A DNA stretch of 40,690 nt from an uncultured Lachnospiraceae bacterium (GCA_947630485.1 CANRHU010000029.1:1-40690); one strand, 5' to 3'; counted from the first letter of the stretch, positions 1-8,417 are shown. Program-made: numbers and translations. Notes: generated by a model not told the origin, from the sequence alone.

Positions 1-179
1 GCGATAGCCGCCAGGACGATGGACGCCAGAATCACGAAACCGAAGCTGGCCTGATGGGTGCCGGTAAAGCTTGCCGTCTGCGTCAGAAAGCCGGGGCCGA
101 TGGCCGATGTCGCCATGATAAACGCCGCTCCCAGCAGTGCTCCGCCGCCGCTTTTCTTCTTAGTGTTGTTGTCTGCCAT
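1..179 (-). CDS. NRAMP-like divalent-metal permease, N-terminal fragment
   Basis: This is the first 59 or so codons of a gene that runs off the left edge. The start is an ATG preceded by AAGGAGG about eight bases upstream. The peptide has a short Lys-rich cytoplasmic lead, then a hydrophobic segment with Ala-rich and GPGF motifs like the first helix of NRAMP-family Mn/Fe/Mg transporters, then the start of a second helix. When anchored on GPGF, the place of the classical metal-binding DPGN motif reads FTGT, so this belongs to a divergent branch lacking the usual Asp and Asn ligands in helix 1. The substrate cannot be stated from this fragment. A strong promoter and a roughly 127-nt leader lie upstream. 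Confidence 0.6.
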   Translation of the reverse strand, partial: MADNNTKKKSGGGALLGAAFIMATSAIGPGFLTQTASFTGTHQASFGFVILASIVLAAI

Positions 180-293
180 AATGATATCCTCCTTTTTGAC
201 TGTCCATCTCCCGGTCTCCCCAATCCCCTTTTTCAGTTCTGACACCAAAGCGTCCGCGGAAAGCGGCTCCCGGTATCCAACGGGAAATGACTT

Positions 294-306
294 CATCACT
301 GTGATG
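294..306. promoter_or_regulatory. Perfect 13-bp palindrome at the permease transcription start
   Basis: CATCAC and GTGATG arms surround a single central T. The element covers roughly +1 to +13 of the transcript predicted from the promoter at 313-341, a position where a bound repressor would block initiation. No regulator family is recognised from the sequence, so this is a candidate operator only. It does not resemble an MntR box. Confidence 0.3.
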
Positions 307-312
307 CAATGC

Positions 313-341
313 ATTATAATGGAGTTTTTTCCGTTTGTCAA
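313..341 (-). promoter_or_regulatory. Sigma-A promoter for the NRAMP-like permease
   Basis: On the minus strand a consensus -35 TTGACA and a consensus -10 TATAAT are separated by exactly 17 bases. The predicted start near 306 gives a 127-nt 5' leader. The leader contains small GC-rich hairpins but matches neither the M-box nor the yybP-ykoY metal riboswitch by eye. The rest of the gene-free stretch 342-560 is AT-rich and holds only the weak terminator at 407-440. Confidence 0.75.
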
Positions 342-406
342 GCAGGAAAACAATGTAAATCATGTAATTATCACAGTCAAATGATTGTATCTCGTGAAAA
401 TAACGA

Positions 407-440
407 CAAAAGACGGTCTTTTTTCAGTTCGGGCCGTCTC
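407..440 (-). terminator. Possible weak terminator downstream of the acyltransferase gene
   Basis: On the minus strand AGACGG pairs with CCGTCT over a 17-nt loop and is followed by TTTTG. It lies about 120 bases past the acyltransferase stop codon. The short stem and large loop make it a weak candidate. Confidence 0.35.
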
Positions 441-560
441 TGCCTATTTGTGAAAATTCCTATATTTAATCAATTTATTGATTTTTTTCTCACATAATTT
501 CCAAAAAAGAAAGAAAATCCTACAGTTTTTTTCTTGTACATCGATTTCTCATATTGATAA

Positions 561-1613
561 TTATGCATTGGACCTTCGCAGAATCCGATTCTCTGCCTTC
601 CGAAACAGGCTGCTTTGCAGAACCGCGTCCGTGACCACCCGGAGAATCCAGGCGCGGAGCACGATATAGACCATAACCAGCGCCATCAGAAGGAACATGC
701 CGCGCACGGAGCTGGGATTCTTTGCGTTCACAAATTCCAGGATCGTCACATGCTGCATCAGAAAAATGCCAAAGGAAAGCCCGCCAAGCCATCCAAACAG
801 GGAGCGCAGCGTCCCGGACAGTGCAAAAATACGTTTTCCCAGATCATAGAGCACGACAAAGCAGCAGAGCGCCATCAAGTGGACGGAGACATTGGCGTTC
901 AGCGGAAGCGTGACCGCCGCAAACAGCACCGCCCCTGCCCAGCAGACCGCCACGACCCGTACGTCGTCCAGTAATTTCCGATGCCGCGCAATCTCCATCC
1001 CCATCCAGAAGCTGAACATGCAGGAAATCAGGTTTCGGAAATCGTCCAAAACGAATACATTTCCAAACCGGTACAGAAGAAGCATCCCGGCGTACAGCGC
1101 CGTCATGGACACCGCCGTAAAGCGCTCGGAACGCCGGAACGCCCAAAGGATCAGCGGAAACAAAAGATACAGAAGAATAATCGCGCCGGTGAACCATTCT
1201 CCCAGGATATAATAGTTATCCGGGAAACGGTAATAAAGATAACCGTCCAGCCCCGCGAAGGTCTGAATCAGCAGCCAGGGAGCGCCCCGGAAGAAGATTG
1301 CCCCGCTGCCCCGGACAATCTTTAAAAAATACCACGCATAGGCCGCGTAATACATGGGAAAGATGCTTTTCCAGCGTTTATAATAGAACTCCTTTAGCTC
1401 CCGGCCCGTCGCGACGCGTTGATACCGCAGACACAGAAGCGTCCCCGACAGCATGAAAAACACCGTAGAGCAGACATTGCCCCAGACGCCGTTCTTATAC
1501 AGGAAAAAGGGCTTTGACGGACAGTTGGTATAATTGGAAAAATGAAATGCGACAATGCCGAATGCCGACATCACGCGGATAAAGTCAAATGCTGCGATCC
1601 GTTTCTCTTTCAT
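561..1613 (-). CDS. Acyltransferase-3 family membrane protein
   Basis: A 350-residue integral membrane protein. It begins with a basic lead followed by an AFDFIRV motif and an AFHFSN segment, typical of the first helix of the OafA/acyltransferase-3 family, whose members transfer acyl groups (often acetyl) onto sugars of the envelope. About ten hydrophobic segments follow, and FFMLSG, a recurring family motif, occurs near residue 55. The ATG is preceded by GCAGGAGG at good spacing. It lies 62 bp downstream of recU, separated by a GC-rich hairpin, and is probably its own unit or read through from recU. The acceptor sugar or polymer cannot be inferred. AT content rises sharply just past its stop. 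Confidence 0.8.
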   Translation of the reverse strand: MKEKRIAAFDFIRVMSAFGIVAFHFSNYTNCPSKPFFLYKNGVWGNVCSTVFFMLSGTLLCLRYQRVATGRELKEFYYKRWKSIFPMYYAAYAWYFLKIVRGSGAIFFRGAPWLLIQTFAGLDGYLYYRFPDNYYILGEWFTGAIILLYLLFPLILWAFRRSERFTAVSMTALYAGMLLLYRFGNVFVLDDFRNLISCMFSFWMGMEIARHRKLLDDVRVVAVCWAGAVLFAAVTLPLNANVSVHLMALCCFVVLYDLGKRIFALSGTLRSLFGWLGGLSFGIFLMQHVTILEFVNAKNPSSVRGMFLLMALVMVYIVLRAWILRVVTDAVLQSSLFRKAENRILRRSNA

Positions 1614-1663
1614 GCGTGTCCTCCTGCATCCCTTTTCATGCGTTTCCTCTCCTAGCTCCGAAA

Positions 1664-1687
1664 CGGCGCGGCCGCCTAGCCGCGCCG
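1664..1687 (-). terminator. GC-rich hairpin spanning the recU stop codon
   Basis: CGGCGCGGC and GCCGCGCCG form a perfect nine-pair stem with a six-base loop that contains the recU TAG. It is followed by only TTT, so it is at best a partial terminator between recU and the acyltransferase gene. Confidence 0.45.
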
Positions 1688-2209
1688 GCTCAAATCCTTC
1701 TGAAGCATCTCCAGATAATGCACCAGCACATCCCGCCTCCGGCCGATCTGCCAGGACTTATCGATCTCCTCATAGGTAAAGCTCTTTCTTCCGCCCTCCT
1801 GCATCCTCTGCCAGAAACCGAAAAGCTCGTCGAACGGAATATAGTAAATCTCATCCAACGCCGTCCAATGCAGAATAAGAAACGCTATGCCGCCCTGCTC
1901 CTCGAATTCCCGCATGAAGCGGACCTGATGCTCATGCACATTCTGCAGGGGAAAAGTCGTCACCGCGCACTCCTTGGCGTCGAAACAGACCGGAATTCCC
2001 TGCACCGCGCCGATGTAGTCCACCGTGCTCTTCTGGTCAAAATACGCCAGCGTAATGTGCCGGCTCTCTTTTTCTATATTAATGGGCGTGATCGGCGTAG
2101 GCACTTTCTGAATCAGCGCCAGCTTCCTTTCCCGATAAACATCGTTGGTGTGATTGATCATATCCTCGAGCGTCGATCCCCGCAGGCCTCTGGAATTCCA
2201 GGTTCCCAT
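1676..2209 (-). CDS. recU: Holliday junction resolvase RecU
   Basis: A 177-residue RecU-type nuclease, which cleaves four-way DNA junctions during recombination and repair in Firmicutes. The N-terminus carries the family NSRG motif, followed by a KVPTPI block, then the catalytic core with STVDYIG and FDAKE (family: TDY and E-A-K-E); the last position after AKE is Cys where Thr is common. The ATG is preceded by GAAGGAGG, and the first 52 bp overlap the end of the upstream RluA-type gene, suggesting translational coupling. In many Firmicutes recU sits with pbp1A; here it follows a pseudouridine synthase instead. Confidence 0.9.
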   Translation of the reverse strand: MGTWNSRGLRGSTLEDMINHTNDVYRERKLALIQKVPTPITPINIEKESRHITLAYFDQKSTVDYIGAVQGIPVCFDAKECAVTTFPLQNVHEHQVRFMREFEEQGGIAFLILHWTALDEIYYIPFDELFGFWQRMQEGGRKSFTYEEIDKSWQIGRRRDVLVHYLEMLQKDLSRRG

Positions 2210-3189
2210 CCCGTCTCATCCTCCTTCTCCCAGGCAAGCCGTTTCAGTTCCTCCGGCAGCGGCGCCGTAAATGTCCGTCCGCTCAGATATTCCATCGGCG
2301 GGGGAAGCGTCGGAAACGTGATCTGCCAGGAATGAAGCATCTGATGCCGGATGCCGAAGCGTCTTCCCAGCTCCTCATTCAGCCGCGACGCGCCGTATTT
2401 GGCGTCTCCCGCCACCGGATGGCCGATGGAGGCCAGATGGGCGCGGATCTGATGCGTCCGCCCGGTCACGAGCCTCACTTTAAGAAGCGTATACTCCAGA
2501 CCGGCCCCGGCGCTTCCGTACCTCTGCGGCTCGTATTCCGTCACGATTTCCGCGCCGCCCGGAACCGGGCCGGAATGGACCGTCACCTGATTCGTCCGCT
2601 CGTCCTTCGTCAGATATCCGGAAATGACCTGCCTTTCCGCGACCTTTCCCCAGACGACGCACAGGTAATCCTTATGGACCGTGCGGCTGCGAAATACCTC
2701 CGACATGATCCGAAGCCCCGTCAGGGATTTCCCGGCCACAATCAGACCGCTGGTATTGCGGTCCAAGCGGTTGCAGACCGCGGGACGGAAGGTCCTTAAG
2801 GCCTCCTCTGTCAGTTCGCCCTGTTCCAGAAGATACGCCGTCACATACTCCACCAGGGAACGGTCGTCCTCCTTCGCCTTCTGGGAAAGCATACCGGCCG
2901 GCTTATTGATCAGCAGAATATGCTTATCCTCATAAATGATATCTAATCTTTTCCGGAAAGCGTCCTGTTCCTTTGTAAACTTCCGAATCGTCTCCTCCGA
3001 CAGAAAAAGCCTGATCTCGTCTCCCGCCGCCAGGCGCTCCGCACCGTCGCAGCGTTTTCCGTTCAGCGTGATATTTTTCTTGCGCAGCATCTTGTAGAGG
3101 AAACTCTTCGGGGCAAGATTCATATATTTGGCCAGCAGCCGATCCAGCCGCTGACCGGCTTCGTTCTCCGTGACGACCAGACATTTCAT
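2158..3189 (-). CDS. RluA-family 23S rRNA pseudouridine synthase (RluC/RluD-like)
   Basis: A 343-residue RNA-modifying enzyme that converts uridine to pseudouridine, probably in 23S rRNA. The first 70 residues form an S4-like RNA-binding domain. The catalytic domain has the INKPAG motif and the family motif II as NRLDRNTSGL, whose Asp is the nucleophile; the usual leading His is Asn here. RTHQIRAHL is present further on. The chosen ATG has an AGGAGG upstream; longer starts would overlap the gene before it. The exact target uridines cannot be deduced. It sits between a small membrane protein gene and recU on the same strand. Confidence 0.9.
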   Translation of the reverse strand: MKCLVVTENEAGQRLDRLLAKYMNLAPKSFLYKMLRKKNITLNGKRCDGAERLAAGDEIRLFLSEETIRKFTKEQDAFRKRLDIIYEDKHILLINKPAGMLSQKAKEDDRSLVEYVTAYLLEQGELTEEALRTFRPAVCNRLDRNTSGLIVAGKSLTGLRIMSEVFRSRTVHKDYLCVVWGKVAERQVISGYLTKDERTNQVTVHSGPVPGGAEIVTEYEPQRYGSAGAGLEYTLLKVRLVTGRTHQIRAHLASIGHPVAGDAKYGASRLNEELGRRFGIRHQMLHSWQITFPTLPPPMEYLSGRTFTAPLPEELKRLAWEKEDETGWEPGIPEACGDRRSRI

Positions 3190-3205
3190 AAATTCCGCGC
3201 TCCTC

Positions 3206-3772
3206 CTACATGGACATGCTCTTAAGCACTCCCGCCGCATAGTCCACGCTTCCGTCATCCTCATACGCCGACGCCGGCTTTAAGCCGTCAAGCCGCTTCA
3301 AAAACTGCCTCTCCTCCGTGATAATCCGAAGATTCGGGTCCAGCCTCTGCGCTTTAAGCGCCGCGTTCAGCGTCTTCTCCGCTTTCTTCACATCCGTCTT
3401 TTCTGCCGGGCAGAAGGCAAACACGCCGGTTGGATGCACCATCGCCGCGTCGAACGGCAGAATCTGCTCTTTTGTGGTGACCACCAAATCGTACAGAAGA
3501 ATTCCCTTTTCCGCGTAAACGGACACCTTTTTCCGAAATTCCTCCCCCGGCGTGCCGTAGCGCACCGCCGCCAGAAACGGAGCCGCCACGTTGGCCGTAG
3601 GCAGAACCGAGAGGATCGCCATCAGCGTCAGCACATTCTTTGCCGCCTGGTTGTCCGTGAAATTTCTGGCAAACAGCTGAATCAAAATCGCCGCGGCGCC
3701 GAACAGAATCTCCCCAAACTGCACCTTTCTCCGGTAATTGCGGTAACCGTATTCCCCTTTTTGTTTCTTCAT
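3206..3772 (-). CDS. Conserved-looking small membrane protein of unknown function
   Basis: A 188-residue protein with two predicted transmembrane helices near residues 18-35 and 44-70, followed by a soluble C-terminal domain of about 115 residues containing alternating beta-like and charged stretches. No catalytic motif was recognised. The start has an AGGAG at good spacing. It lies 16 bp upstream of the RluA-type gene and 28 bp downstream of the SDR gene, so it is probably co-transcribed. It resembles small two-helix membrane proteins seen in Lachnospiraceae genomes, but no function is known to me. Confidence 0.65.
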   Translation of the reverse strand: MKKQKGEYGYRNYRRKVQFGEILFGAAAILIQLFARNFTDNQAAKNVLTLMAILSVLPTANVAAPFLAAVRYGTPGEEFRKKVSVYAEKGILLYDLVVTTKEQILPFDAAMVHPTGVFAFCPAEKTDVKKAEKTLNAALKAQRLDPNLRIITEERQFLKRLDGLKPASAYEDDGSVDYAAGVLKSMSM

Positions 3773-3800
3773 ATTCGCTCCTCCGCTCGGTAATGACGCG

Positions 3801-4565
3801 TCACAATTCCATTCTCTCCAAAATTCCCAGAATCAGACTGTGCGGGAGCAGCCCCACCGCCGCCCGGAACAGCTTCATCACAATTCCGTAGACGGATACC
3901 GCTTTCCCGGCCATGCTGTCGCGCAGCGCGGTCCGCACCACCTTTTTCGGGTCGGCCATGACCAGCTTTTTATAAAATGGAATCGCATCCTCATTTCCCG
4001 CAGTCTTAAAAAATTCCGTCCGCACAGGCCCCGGACATACCGCCGTAACCCAGATCCGCCGCTGCCGAAGCTCCGCCCGCAGCGCGCGGCTGTAACTGAG
4101 CACAAAGGCCTTTGTGGCCGCATAGACCGCAAAGCCCGGCTGCGGAAGAAATGCCGCCGCCGAAGCATACTGGATCACGCGGCTGTTTCTGTCCATATAC
4201 GGCAAAACCATATGGGTCATGGCGCAGAGCGCCTCGCAGTTCAGCCGCACCATCCCGCACGCCGCGTCCCTGTCCAGCGACGCGAACGCGCCCGGCACTC
4301 CAAATCCCGCCGCATTGACCAGAAATTTTACCTGGGGGCGCTCTTTCTGCAGCGCATCCTCGATCTGCGCCCGGCCGGCCGGATCCGTCACGTCAAGCAC
4401 AAAGCAGCGCACCCGGACCGGTATCTGACCGGACAGCCCGCAGAGCCGTTCGCCCCTCCGGGCGACTGCCCAGATCTCGTCGATTCCGGAAAAGCGGTCG
4501 CCGATCTGATACACGGTCTCCCGGCCCATTCCCGACGACGCCCCTGTCACAACCGCAATTCTCAT
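3801..4565 (-). CDS. Short-chain dehydrogenase/reductase (SDR)
   Basis: A 254-residue classical SDR. The Rossmann cofactor motif GASSGMG lies at residues 8-14, the NAAG motif appears mid-protein, and the catalytic YAATK (Tyr and Lys of YxxxK) follows a serine-containing strand. Members reduce or oxidise a carbonyl or hydroxyl group using NAD(P)H; the substrate is unknown. The ATG at 4565 was chosen over an upstream GTG because GGAGAGG lies eight bases before it and because ATGA overlaps the stop codon of the HAD gene, indicating translational coupling. A hydrophobic C-terminal segment suggests weak membrane association. Confidence 0.88.
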   Translation of the reverse strand: MRIAVVTGASSGMGRETVYQIGDRFSGIDEIWAVARRGERLCGLSGQIPVRVRCFVLDVTDPAGRAQIEDALQKERPQVKFLVNAAGFGVPGAFASLDRDAACGMVRLNCEALCAMTHMVLPYMDRNSRVIQYASAAAFLPQPGFAVYAATKAFVLSYSRALRAELRQRRIWVTAVCPGPVRTEFFKTAGNEDAIPFYKKLVMADPKKVVRTALRDSMAGKAVSVYGIVMKLFRAAVGLLPHSLILGILERMEL

Positions 4566-5233
4566 AGGCACACCTCTCCGCTTTCATCAAACAGCTGGCA
4601 AAAATCTTCAATAAAGTAATCGGTCAGCCGCAGCATCTCTCCCCGCAGATGAGCCGCATCCGCATCCGCCACGCCGCAGACCGTCATCCCCGCGCGGCGG
4701 CCGGCAAGCGCTCCGGCCGGCACATCCTCAAAGACCAGGCAGTTCTTCGGTTCCACGCCAAGCGTCTGCGCCACCTTCTGATAGATATCCGGACTCGGTT
4801 TGCCCTCTTTCACCTCACAGGCCGTGGTCACTGCCTGAAAATACGGCCGAATCCCCTGGGAGGCCAGCACCGCTTCCACCAGATCCGCTCCGTTGCTGGT
4901 CGCAATTCCGCAGAGAATCCCGTGCTCCTCCGCGTATTTCAGAAGACGCCTGGCGCCCGGCTTGACCGGGACCTCATGCCGGTACTTATCGATGGACATA
5001 TCCGTCCAGACCGCCTTAATCTCATCGATGGTCAGCGGAAGACGGAAACGCCCGAGAAAATAAGCCGCGGTCTCCGTAAAACTCATCCCCTCAATCTCGC
5101 GCTGGAGATCATCCGGGCAGTCATAACCGTAACGTCCCAAAAACTCGATGTCGATCGCCTTCCACATCCACATGGAATCCACCAGCGTGCCGTCCAGATC
5201 AAAAATAATCGCTTTGATGTTCTCTAATGTCAT
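4562..5233 (-). CDS. HAD-superfamily phosphatase, beta-phosphoglucomutase-like
   Basis: A 223-residue haloacid-dehalogenase-type hydrolase. All four motifs are visible: DLDGTLVDS (nucleophile and acid Asp), ATSN, a Lys in KPSPD, and VFEDVPAG. A helical cap domain lies between motifs I and II, placing it with beta-phosphoglucomutase-like or phosphoglycolate-phosphatase-like enzymes acting on small phosphorylated metabolites. The start at MTLENIKA is supported by GAAGGAG. Its stop codon overlaps the SDR start, and it lies 10 bp past the RsuA-type gene. Confidence 0.88.
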   Translation of the reverse strand: MTLENIKAIIFDLDGTLVDSMWMWKAIDIEFLGRYGYDCPDDLQREIEGMSFTETAAYFLGRFRLPLTIDEIKAVWTDMSIDKYRHEVPVKPGARRLLKYAEEHGILCGIATSNGADLVEAVLASQGIRPYFQAVTTACEVKEGKPSPDIYQKVAQTLGVEPKNCLVFEDVPAGALAGRRAGMTVCGVADADAAHLRGEMLRLTDYFIEDFCQLFDESGEVCL

Positions 5234-5243
5234 GTTTTCTCCT

Positions 5244-6137
5244 TCAAACGACTTCAAACGCGGCAAGTTCCTCATCCGTCAGCGGCCTGTACTGACCGGG
5301 CCGGAGGCTTTCATCCAGCACAAGGCTCCCCATGGAAAGCCGTTTCAGATAAGTCACCCTGCATCCCAGCGTCTCGAACATCCGCTTCACCTGATGGAAT
5401 TTACCTTCCCGAATCGTGACGATCACCTGCCGGCTCTCTCCGCCGTCCGGCAGTACAGAAAACGTGCCACTGGCGACCTTTCCGCATGGAAATGCATCCG
5501 CCGCCTCCAGGCGGGCCGGCATCGTGACCGTACCGTCCGCAAGCACAATCCCCGCCGCAAATTGCTCCGCGGCGTCGTCCGGCAGCCGGCCTTCCACCAC
5601 CGCCAGATACCGCTTGTCCACATGCTTCTTCGGCGAGAGCAGCCGGTGGGCCAGGGCGCCGTCGTTGGTAATCAGCAGAAGTCCCTCCGTGTCGATATCC
5701 AGCCTTCCTACCGGAAACAGATCGCCGCGCTTCCGCTCTCCGATCAGCTCCACCACCGTCTGATACCGGTTGTCCTCGGTGGCGGACACCACGCCCTGGG
5801 GCTTATTTAACATATAATATTCAAACGCGGCATAAGCGACCCTCCTTCCGTCAAAGGTCACCGTATCCTCCTCCGGAAAAAGCTTCCTCTCCGGCCGTTT
5901 TTCCACAACGCCGTTGACCTGAATCCGGCCGTTTTTCGCCGCGTCCCGGATCTGGCCGCGCGTCCCCGCGCCCATCTCTGCCAGGAACCGGTCCAGCCGC
6001 ATCGCGCCCGCGGGCGGCTTTCCCTTTCCCGCAGACTGCCCTGTCCTGCCATCAGACTTTTCTTCCATGCCCGCGGGCTTTTCTTCCATGCTCTCGGACT
6101 TTTCTTCCACGCCCGCGGGCTTCTCTGTCTTCTCCAT
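5244..6137 (-). CDS. RsuA/RluB-family pseudouridine synthase with repetitive N-terminal tail
   Basis: An rRNA pseudouridine synthase of the RsuA/RluB/RluE branch. An S4 RNA-binding domain begins at MRLDRFLAE and the catalytic domain contains GRLDIDTEGLLL with the nucleophilic Asp; REGKFHQVKRM is also typical. About 45 residues of low-complexity sequence built from KPAG and EEKS units precede the S4 domain and are not part of the family. The start is uncertain: ATG 6137 sits two bases past the rsmF stop, and another ATG at 6155 would overlap it; neither has a strong ribosome-binding site, which fits coupling to rsmF. Confidence 0.85.
   Translation of the reverse strand: MEKTEKPAGVEEKSESMEEKPAGMEEKSDGRTGQSAGKGKPPAGAMRLDRFLAEMGAGTRGQIRDAAKNGRIQVNGVVEKRPERKLFPEEDTVTFDGRRVAYAAFEYYMLNKPQGVVSATEDNRYQTVVELIGERKRGDLFPVGRLDIDTEGLLLITNDGALAHRLLSPKKHVDKRYLAVVEGRLPDDAAEQFAAGIVLADGTVTMPARLEAADAFPCGKVASGTFSVLPDGGESRQVIVTIREGKFHQVKRMFETLGCRVTYLKRLSMGSLVLDESLRPGQYRPLTDEELAAFEVV
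6057..6122 (-). repeat. In-frame repeats encoding the KPAG/EEKS tail
   Basis: The N-terminal tail of the RsuA-type protein is encoded by about three imperfect copies of a short unit giving KPAG, EEKS and MEEK motifs. It lies before the S4 domain, consistent with a tolerated minisatellite expansion in a disordered tail. Confidence 0.6.
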
Positions 6138-6139
6138 AC

Positions 6140-7534
6140 TCACATCCACCGCCATCCCGGATAATATTTATTCTTTAACGTCCGCCCATTTCCCTTGGCA
6201 AACCCTAATCCATGCCCTTCCACGCAGACCAGCTGCCAGCCGTGTCTCTCCTCTTCAGCCTCATTCAAAGCGACCGTCTCCCCTTTCAGATAGCGGACCA
6301 CCCGCTCGTCCCCGTGGGCAAAGGAGACACTGTCCGCAAACCGGGAAGCGCCCGGAACCATCGCAAGCGCCTGGGACGGCTCAAAGCGGCCCTTCCGCAG
6401 CGTCCCCACCAAAAGTCCGGTCCGCAGATAACGGATTCCCTTTAACGGAGGCATCTCCTCCGGAAGATAGTAGACGTCGTCTCCCCTCCGCAGAACACGC
6501 TTCTCGTCCCAGGCCAGACCTGCCTGGAGCTCCGCCTTTTCCGCCTGCCGCGGTTTTTCGCCAGGCAGCTTCTCCGGCCGCGCGTTTCCTGGCCGCATTC
6601 TTCCATCAGCTGGCTCCCCGCCAGGCAGCTTCTCCGGCCGCGCGTTCCCCCGCTTCCGCAGAAGAGCCATAAAGTGGCCCTCGCCCTCCACACGATGGGG
6701 GAAGAGGCGCAGACAGCCCGTAAGCCCGATTCCCTCCGACGCGCCTGGAAAATGCGCCAGCGGAACCAGCTCCATCTCCGGATAGTCCGCAAGAAGCCGA
6801 GCCACGTTCTCTTCGTCCTCAAGCCTCGAAAAAGTACAGGTCGAATACAGAAGATGACCGCCCGGACGCAGCATCGACACCGCGCTGCGCAGAATCTCCT
6901 GCTGGATGGGCGCATAGTATTCCGGCCCGCGTTCCAGCCACGCTTTCACCATGTCCGGCTCCTGCCGGAACATCCCCTCTCCGGAACAGGGCGCATCCAC
7001 CAGAATCCGGTCGAAGAATTCAGGACAGCACTCCGCCAGATGCCGCGGCGTCTCGCAGGAGACATAGAGATTCGGAATACCGAACAGTTCCAGATTCTTA
7101 AGAAGCGCTTTGGCCCGGGAACTGCTGATATCGTTGGCCCACAAAAGCCCCTCTCCGCGCAGCCGCGCCCCAAGTTCCGTGCTCTTGCCGCCCGGGGCCG
7201 CGCACAGATCCAATACCCGGTCTCCCGGCCTAACCGGCAGAAGCTGGGCCGGGGCCATGGCGCTTGGCTCCTGCAGATAGTAAAGTCCCGCGAAATAATA
7301 CGGATCCTTTGACAGCCGGCGCCGCGGGTCACAGTAGAAACCGTTTGCCGTCCACGGAATCGGATCCGGCTTAAGCCCCAGACAGCGGATCGCTTCCTCC
7401 GGCTTCCATTTCAGCGTATTGACACGCAGGCCCGGCCGGCAGGACTTCTCCATCGCGGCAAGATACGCATCGTACTCCCCGCCCAAAAGCTCCCTCATTT
7501 CTCTCTTGAATTGTTCCGGCAAATCCTGTCTCAT
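6140..7534 (-). CDS. rsmF: RsmF-type rRNA cytosine-C5 methyltransferase (NOL1/NOP2/Sun family)
   Basis: A 464-residue SAM-dependent RNA m5C methyltransferase. The catalytic core shows motif I DLCAAPGGKS, the acceptor strand NDISSSRAK, motif IV VDAPCSGEGMF with one catalytic Cys, and motif VI STCTFS with the second. A C-terminal PUA-like domain (RYLRTGLLVG and GRFEPS) fits RsmF-like enzymes that modify 16S rRNA. A linker of about 40 residues between the domains contains two copies of a GNARPEKLPG unit. The start at MRQDLPEQF has GGGAG upstream. A promoter with an extended -10 precedes it, and RsuA, HAD and SDR genes follow on the same strand. Confidence 0.88.
   Translation of the reverse strand: MRQDLPEQFKREMRELLGGEYDAYLAAMEKSCRPGLRVNTLKWKPEEAIRCLGLKPDPIPWTANGFYCDPRRRLSKDPYYFAGLYYLQEPSAMAPAQLLPVRPGDRVLDLCAAPGGKSTELGARLRGEGLLWANDISSSRAKALLKNLELFGIPNLYVSCETPRHLAECCPEFFDRILVDAPCSGEGMFRQEPDMVKAWLERGPEYYAPIQQEILRSAVSMLRPGGHLLYSTCTFSRLEDEENVARLLADYPEMELVPLAHFPGASEGIGLTGCLRLFPHRVEGEGHFMALLRKRGNARPEKLPGGEPADGRMRPGNARPEKLPGEKPRQAEKAELQAGLAWDEKRVLRRGDDVYYLPEEMPPLKGIRYLRTGLLVGTLRKGRFEPSQALAMVPGASRFADSVSFAHGDERVVRYLKGETVALNEAEEERHGWQLVCVEGHGLGFAKGNGRTLKNKYYPGWRWM
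6559..6646 (-). repeat. 28-bp direct repeat in the rsmF linker
   Basis: Two identical 28-bp copies occupy 6559-6586 and 6619-6646, sixty bases (20 codons) apart and therefore in the same reading frame. Both encode a NARPEKLPG unit between the methyltransferase and PUA-like domains. Confidence 0.85.
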
Positions 7535-7575
7535 GCAATGCTCCCGGCGCGTTTGTGCGCTGTTTCTTTTTCCAC

Positions 7576-7604
7576 AGTATAACATAAAAAACGGTTCTTT
7601 GGAA
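7576..7604 (-). promoter_or_regulatory. Extended -10 promoter for rsmF
   Basis: On the minus strand the -10 TATACT is preceded by a TGn extension (ATGTTATACT). A weak -35, TTCCAA, sits 17 bases upstream and abuts the stop codon of the M23 peptidase gene. This gives a leader of about 35 bases. Confidence 0.5.
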
Positions 7605-8417
7605 TCAATACTCGTATTTTAACCGATATTTTTCCAGATAACGGAGAATCCAATAGGGATTGACGCTCATTTCCTCATAATGATCCGTTCGCAGATACAT
7701 TCCCAGATGCAGATGCACATCGAAATTGCCGACGGTTCCGGGCACAGCCGAGTAGCCGCTGTCGCCCATGAATCCCAAAAGCTGGCCGGCCTTTACCGCG
7801 TCCCCGACCTTCCACTCCTGCGCATAGTCGTAGAGATGCGCATAGTAGAGATACAGTCCGGACGGAGCGCGGATTCCGATCCGCCATCCGCCTTTTTCCA
7901 GCCACCCCACCTTTTCGATCACGCCGTCCGTGACGCTGACCACCGGATAGGAACCTCTGGGCAGACCGCTTCCCATAATGTCGCAGCCCTCATGGCCCCT
8001 CTCACCGCCGTATGTCCTCCGTTCCAGCCAACCGTTCTCATAGACCACATCCGGCGTATCCGCTTTCGTGCTGGCCGGTATGGGAAAATACACAAGATCC
8101 GCCAGAACCGCGGCATAGGCGCCGCGAAGCTTTCGGTATTCTTCCGGCCGGCGTTTCAGCGCCGGATTGACGGCCGGCGCCTCAAGCGCAGACGCTTGCG
8201 CACCGGTTAAGTCAAACTCCATCCGAACCATGGCTGCCGTCAGGCCATCCGGATCCAGGCGTTCCAGTCCCGCCGCCGCCTCGCCCAGACGCATCGCCCG
8301 GAACTCCCCGCTCTCCCAGGTGTAGGCGTCCAGCTGATAGAAATCAGGATTTTCGATCAGATAGTCCCGCAGGCACAGATTCACCACGGCCAGAAGAATT
8401 ACGAGAAAAATCCGCAT
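7605..8417 (-). CDS. M23-family cell-wall peptidase, membrane-anchored
   Basis: A 270-residue protein with an N-terminal hydrophobic segment (signal anchor or uncleaved signal) and a C-terminal M23 zinc-metallopeptidase domain. The metal motifs are visible as GHEGCDIMG (HxxxD) and VHLHLG (HxH), and the domain is LytM-like, with YYAHLYDY and GDAVKAGQLLGFMG. Such enzymes cleave peptidoglycan cross-bridges or stem peptides. The middle 100 residues are family-unspecific. Start MRIFLV was chosen for its spacing to GGAAGG; an ATG two codons earlier is possible. It is divergent from ylbJ, which may hint at a sporulation or envelope role, but this is inference. Confidence 0.85.
   Translation of the reverse strand: MRIFLVILLAVVNLCLRDYLIENPDFYQLDAYTWESGEFRAMRLGEAAAGLERLDPDGLTAAMVRMEFDLTGAQASALEAPAVNPALKRRPEEYRKLRGAYAAVLADLVYFPIPASTKADTPDVVYENGWLERRTYGGERGHEGCDIMGSGLPRGSYPVVSVTDGVIEKVGWLEKGGWRIGIRAPSGLYLYYAHLYDYAQEWKVGDAVKAGQLLGFMGDSGYSAVPGTVGNFDVHLHLGMYLRTDHYEEMSVNPYWILRYLEKYRLKYEY

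Noticed and set aside
180-312. M-box or manganese riboswitch in the permease leader
   Set aside because: The leader is long enough and structured, but conserved core sequences of these classes could not be found.
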